Below are positions 41,424 through 43,933 of a DNA stretch of 43,933 bases, one piece after another (position 1 is the stretch's first letter; each line of letters opens with the position of its first letter). The position numbers and the translations under genes were made by a program. Source of the DNA: Deltaproteobacteria bacterium RIFCSPLOWO2_12_FULL_60_19 (lineage in GTDB: Bacteria; Desulfobacterota; Binatia; UBA9968); the NCBI GenBank assembly GCA_001798595.1, contig MGSS01000134.1, positions 1 to 43,933 on the forward strand, read 5' to 3'. The notes under the pieces are model-generated. The model ran no database searches. It was not told the origin of the DNA and saw only the letters and a program-made list of their open reading frames with translations.

Positions 41424-41436
41424 TGCAATTATTGCA
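41424..41436. promoter_or_regulatory. Candidate enhancer site 3 (TGCA-N5-TGCA)
   Basis: TGCAATTATTGCA is a perfect 13-bp palindrome centred 42 bp from site 2, immediately downstream of the activator gene stop. With sites 1 and 2 it forms a regularly phased set suited to an oligomeric enhancer-binding protein. Confidence 0.65.
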
Positions 41437-41446
41437 GTGGGAGAAT

Positions 41447-42826
41447 CTAAATCTCCTGTTTGGCCACGACCTTAGAACTTGGCAGGTTAAGTTTCTTGAT
41501 CTTGAGATAGAGGGTCCGAAGTCCTATCTTGAGCGCCCTCGCAGCTTCTTTTTTGGTGGGAAAATACTCCAAATAATGACGGATAATTTCCTTCTCAGCT
41601 TCCTCCATCGTGATTCCGACAGGGAGTCTCATTTCTTTGCTGCTCTGGCCTCCACGAATGTTTTCTGGGAGATTATCCATGTCCAAGGTATCTCCATCGG
41701 CCATCAGAGCCATGCTTTCCACGACGTTCTTAAGCTCTCTAACATTGCCCGGCCAGGGATAATTTTGCAGGCGCGCAAGGACGTCCGGAGTGATCTTGCG
41801 AATCGATTTTCCGCTGGTTCTCCCCAACTCGCCGACAAAAAATTTGATCAGGAAAGGGATGTCTTCCTTGCGCTCGCGCAGCGGCGGAACTGTAAGGGTC
41901 ACAACCTTGATCCGGTAGTAAAGGTCTTCCCGGAATCTCCGGGCCTTAACCTCGTTTTCCAGGTTTACATTGGTCGCGGAGAGGAGCCGAAGATTAGTTC
42001 TAATTTTCTTCGTTCCTCCGAGCCTACGGAACTCCTTTCGCTCCAACGCTCGCAACAGCTTGGCTTGGGATCTGAGTCCCATGTCATTGATCTCGTCGAG
42101 AAAAAGCGTCCCCTCGTTCGCCGTCTCAAAGACCCCGCTCTTCCGTTCATTAGCCCCGGTGAAAGCCCCTCTCTCGTGTCCGAACAGTTCGTTCTCCAAC
42201 AGATCATCGGAGAGGGTGGCGCAGTTGACCGGGACAAACGGCCTGTCTCTCCTCGGACTTAACCGATGAATTTCGCGGGCGATGACTTCTTTCCCTGAGC
42301 CGCTTTCGCCGCAGAGCAGGATGTTGCTGTCGTAGGGCGCTACTCTTTCCAAGAGGACAAAAAGCTCCCTCATCGCGGGAGAAACGCCCAGAACCACGTT
42401 CTGAGGCTGAGGCCCCCAGGTCGAAGGCTCCGAGACCTGCGTTCTGTGTTGCCGATCCCACTTTTTCAGCGCCGAGTCCAAAGCTGCCGTGATATCTTTT
42501 ACTGTTAGGGGTTTCGTCAAGAAATCGGCCGCGCCCATCTTCATGGCCTGGATGGCCAAGCTCATCGTCCCGAAGGCCGTAACAAAAATGACGGGGCGAT
42601 CGAGGCCGTTTTTCTTAACATAAGCGAGGAGGTTGAGTCCCTCGCCGTCCGGGAGCTTGAGTTCGGTAACGACAGCCGCCACTTCGCGATCGTTCAGTAG
42701 GGGGAGAGCGGATCTCTGACTACTTGCTTCGACCACTTCAAAACCGGTTTTTTTCAGCGCGCCGGCCAGGCTTTCCCGGCTTTCTTGATGATCTTCGACT
42801 ACCAGGATCTTTCCTCGCAGCAGCAC
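41447..42826 (-). CDS. NtrC-like sigma-54 activator with Asp-to-Glu receiver
   Basis: A 459-residue protein with receiver, AAA+ and Fis-type HTH domains. The receiver (ILVVEDHQESRESL) keeps the acidic pair, the strand 4 Thr (VTAFG) and Lys (LTKPL), but the phosphoacceptor position reads VVTELKLPDGEG, with Glu55 where Asp is expected. Glu can mimic a phosphorylated Asp, so the protein may be permanently active or controlled another way. The AAA+ domain is intact: Walker A GESGSGKE, GAFTGA loop, Walker B GTLFLDEIND, WPGNVRELKN. The HTH is KKEAARALKIGLRTLYLKI. It starts with a GTG at 42826 after AGGTGG, seven bases beyond the kinase stop. It should drive operon B. Confidence 0.92.
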   Translation of the reverse strand: MLLRGKILVVEDHQESRESLAGALKKTGFEVVEASSQRSALPLLNDREVAAVVTELKLPDGEGLNLLAYVKKNGLDRPVIFVTAFGTMSLAIQAMKMGAADFLTKPLTVKDITAALDSALKKWDRQHRTQVSEPSTWGPQPQNVVLGVSPAMRELFVLLERVAPYDSNILLCGESGSGKEVIAREIHRLSPRRDRPFVPVNCATLSDDLLENELFGHERGAFTGANERKSGVFETANEGTLFLDEINDMGLRSQAKLLRALERKEFRRLGGTKKIRTNLRLLSATNVNLENEVKARRFREDLYYRIKVVTLTVPPLRERKEDIPFLIKFFVGELGRTSGKSIRKITPDVLARLQNYPWPGNVRELKNVVESMALMADGDTLDMDNLPENIRGGQSSKEMRLPVGITMEEAEKEIIRHYLEYFPTKKEAARALKIGLRTLYLKIKKLNLPSSKVVAKQEI

Positions 42827-42833
42827 CTGCCAC

Positions 42834-43580
42834 CTACACTCGCGTTGAAGTAGGTAAAGAGATGAAGAAGGTGGTCCCTTTACCCGGTTCGGATTTGAAG
42901 GAAAATTCGCCTCGATGCATTTTCACAATCTCCAGGGCCAGCGGCAGACCTAGCCCGGCGCATGCCTCCTTTGTCGAAAAAAACGGCTTAAAAATGTGAT
43001 CGCGATGGTCGAGAGAGATCCCCTCGCCGGTATCCGTGACGCTCATCGTAAGATGATCGCTTTCCAACTCTGTAGCGAGAGTAATGCAACCCTTGGGCGG
43101 GCTGGCGTCGATGGCATTCAACAGAACGTTTAAGATTGCCTGCTTAATCTGTACCGGGTCCGCTTGTATGGCAGGCAACCTTTCTTCAAGATCCAGCTTG
43201 ACCGTGACGTCCTTCTTGGATGACGCGGCCCTTGAAAAGGTTTCCACCTCCGCAAGTAACGCATTGGCGTCGACCGTTGTGATCTGCGGCTTCGGGAGAT
43301 CGGTGAGACGAAGAACCTCGCAGAGCAGGGAATCCAGTTCGGCAATGGCATTTCGGATTCTCTTGAGTCGATCAGGAATACCCTTGTTGTCCTCAATTTT
43401 GAGTTCGGCGATCTCGTCATCCAAGTTGTCCAGATTTAGCTGGAGAGCGTTTAGCGGGTTGCGAACCCTTTGAACAATTCCCCTCGTCATCGCTCTGAGA
43501 GGAAGAATGCCTCTCTGGGATTGCATGAAAATAAGCATACCACTGCCGGAACCAAATGGGAATTTACGCCAAGATTGCAA
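42834..43580 (-). CDS. Histidine-kinase-like protein lacking the phosphoacceptor His
   Basis: A protein of about 248 residues with no sensor domain. The dimerisation helix reads MTRGIVQRVRNPLNALQLNL, where kinases have AHEIRNPLNAI: the phosphoacceptor His is Gln37 (CAA at 43470-43472) and the following Glu is Arg. The helix contains no other His. The ATP-binding domain looks intact: QAILNVLLNAIDA (N box), VTDTGEGIS (G1), HIFKPFFSTKE (F box) and GLGLPLALEIV (G2). The start is a TTG at 43580 after GGGAG; ATGs at 43538 and 43526 are alternatives. It is upstream of, and nearly joined to, the activator gene. It may bind ATP and control the activator without phosphotransfer. Confidence 0.85.
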   Translation of the reverse strand: MQSWRKFPFGSGSGMLIFMQSQRGILPLRAMTRGIVQRVRNPLNALQLNLDNLDDEIAELKIEDNKGIPDRLKRIRNAIAELDSLLCEVLRLTDLPKPQITTVDANALLAEVETFSRAASSKKDVTVKLDLEERLPAIQADPVQIKQAILNVLLNAIDASPPKGCITLATELESDHLTMSVTDTGEGISLDHRDHIFKPFFSTKEACAGLGLPLALEIVKMHRGEFSFKSEPGKGTTFFISLPTSTRV

Positions 43581-43625
43581 ATCTCCCTCTGAGGTGGTAA
43601 GCGAAGGTCTGCCTTATTGAACCAA

Positions 43626-43933
43626 GTGGCTCCATTCACTTTTTTTCAGACGCTTGCGCTCTGGCTCCACATCGTCTCCGTAGCCGTCTGGCTGGGCGGG
43701 ATCGTTTTTTTCCTCGTGGTCTTCGGTCCCGCCGCGCACCGCCTGCGTCCGGCCGAAGGCGTCCGGACGTTGAATCGCGGGCGCGGGGCGTTCCAGACGT
43801 TGTCCTGGATCGCGATCAACCTCCTGATCTTAACGGGAGTCCTGATTTTCGGGTTTCGCGCGGCGACCGGCGGATCGAGCTTGGGAATCGCCTACTACGC
43901 GACGTTGACCGTAAAGCTGCTGTTGTTCGCGGC
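43626..43933 (+). CDS. CopD-like membrane protein, N-terminal fragment
   Basis: The window ends inside this gene; 102 codons are visible from a GTG at 43626 (a TTG at 43617 is the alternative). The N-terminus FFQTLALWLHIVSVAVWLGGIVFFLVVFGPA has the His-containing first helix and WLGG turn of CopD/DUF4149-like proteins, followed by a second helix WIAINLLILTGVLIFGF. Members are four- to eight-helix proteins linked to copper handling or of unknown function. It is divergent from the kinase-like gene with 45 bp between the starts. The call is tentative because most of the protein is outside the window. Confidence 0.55.
   Translation, partial: MAPFTFFQTLALWLHIVSVAVWLGGIVFFLVVFGPAAHRLRPAEGVRTLNRGRGAFQTLSWIAINLLILTGVLIFGFRAATGGSSLGIAYYATLTVKLLLFA

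Overview
The window reads as chromosomal DNA of a free-living, aerobically respiring Gram-negative bacterium of fairly high G+C. Two Pal-type OmpA lipoproteins, several lipoproteins or exported proteins and a Spy/CpxP-like periplasmic protein point to an outer membrane. The gene mix (NitT/TauT-type ABC cassette, aspartate dehydrogenase, aa3 oxidase operon with two subunit III genes, hydrogenase-4-like complex, sigma-54 operons) recalls deep-branching groups near Methylomirabilota, Binatota or the former Deltaproteobacteria. That placement is an impression, not a demonstration. I saw no rRNA, tRNA, CRISPR array, transposase or phage genes.

Layout. 1-2530: end of a BatA/MoxR-type operon (DUF4159 protein, vWA/amidotransferase-like membrane protein). 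2676-7231: mixed metabolic genes (MBL-fold hydrolase, quinone oxidoreductase, Spy-like protein, MFS transporter, aspartate dehydrogenase). 7285-7825: DUF4160/DUF2442 pair. 7913-10496: ABC uptake cassette. 10616-16346: trehalose and ion-homeostasis cluster (OtsA-OtsB fusion, TreT-like glycosyltransferase, DUF5752 protein, Kef/CPA2 antiporter). 16564-19656: operon A behind a candidate sigma-54 promoter. 19994-21030: its probable activator, carrying a frameshift. 21157-27996: cytochrome c oxidase operon with heme A biosynthesis. 28151-35688: ArsR-family regulator plus a six-gene hydrogenase-4-like complex whose large subunit lacks the NiFe-binding cysteines (an Ehr-type complex). 35835-41033: operon B behind a second candidate sigma-54 promoter with three phased palindromes upstream. 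41447-43580: the NtrC-like activator and histidine-kinase-like protein expected to control it. 43626-end: start of a CopD-like membrane protein.

The most unusual part is the pair of sigma-54 modules. Each has a -24/-12 promoter, an upstream enhancer-like palindrome, an adjacent AAA+ activator, a Pal lipoprotein and receiver-like proteins without the phosphoacceptor aspartate. In operon B the degeneracy is system-wide: the kinase has Gln where the phosphoacceptor His should be, the activator has Glu where the phosphoacceptor Asp should be, three tandem receiver-like proteins have His, His and Gln there, and a NifS-like protein has Ser in place of the catalytic Cys. The inference is a regulated envelope or stress programme built from signalling and enzyme folds that no longer do standard phosphotransfer or desulfuration. 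Its function cannot be read from sequence alone.
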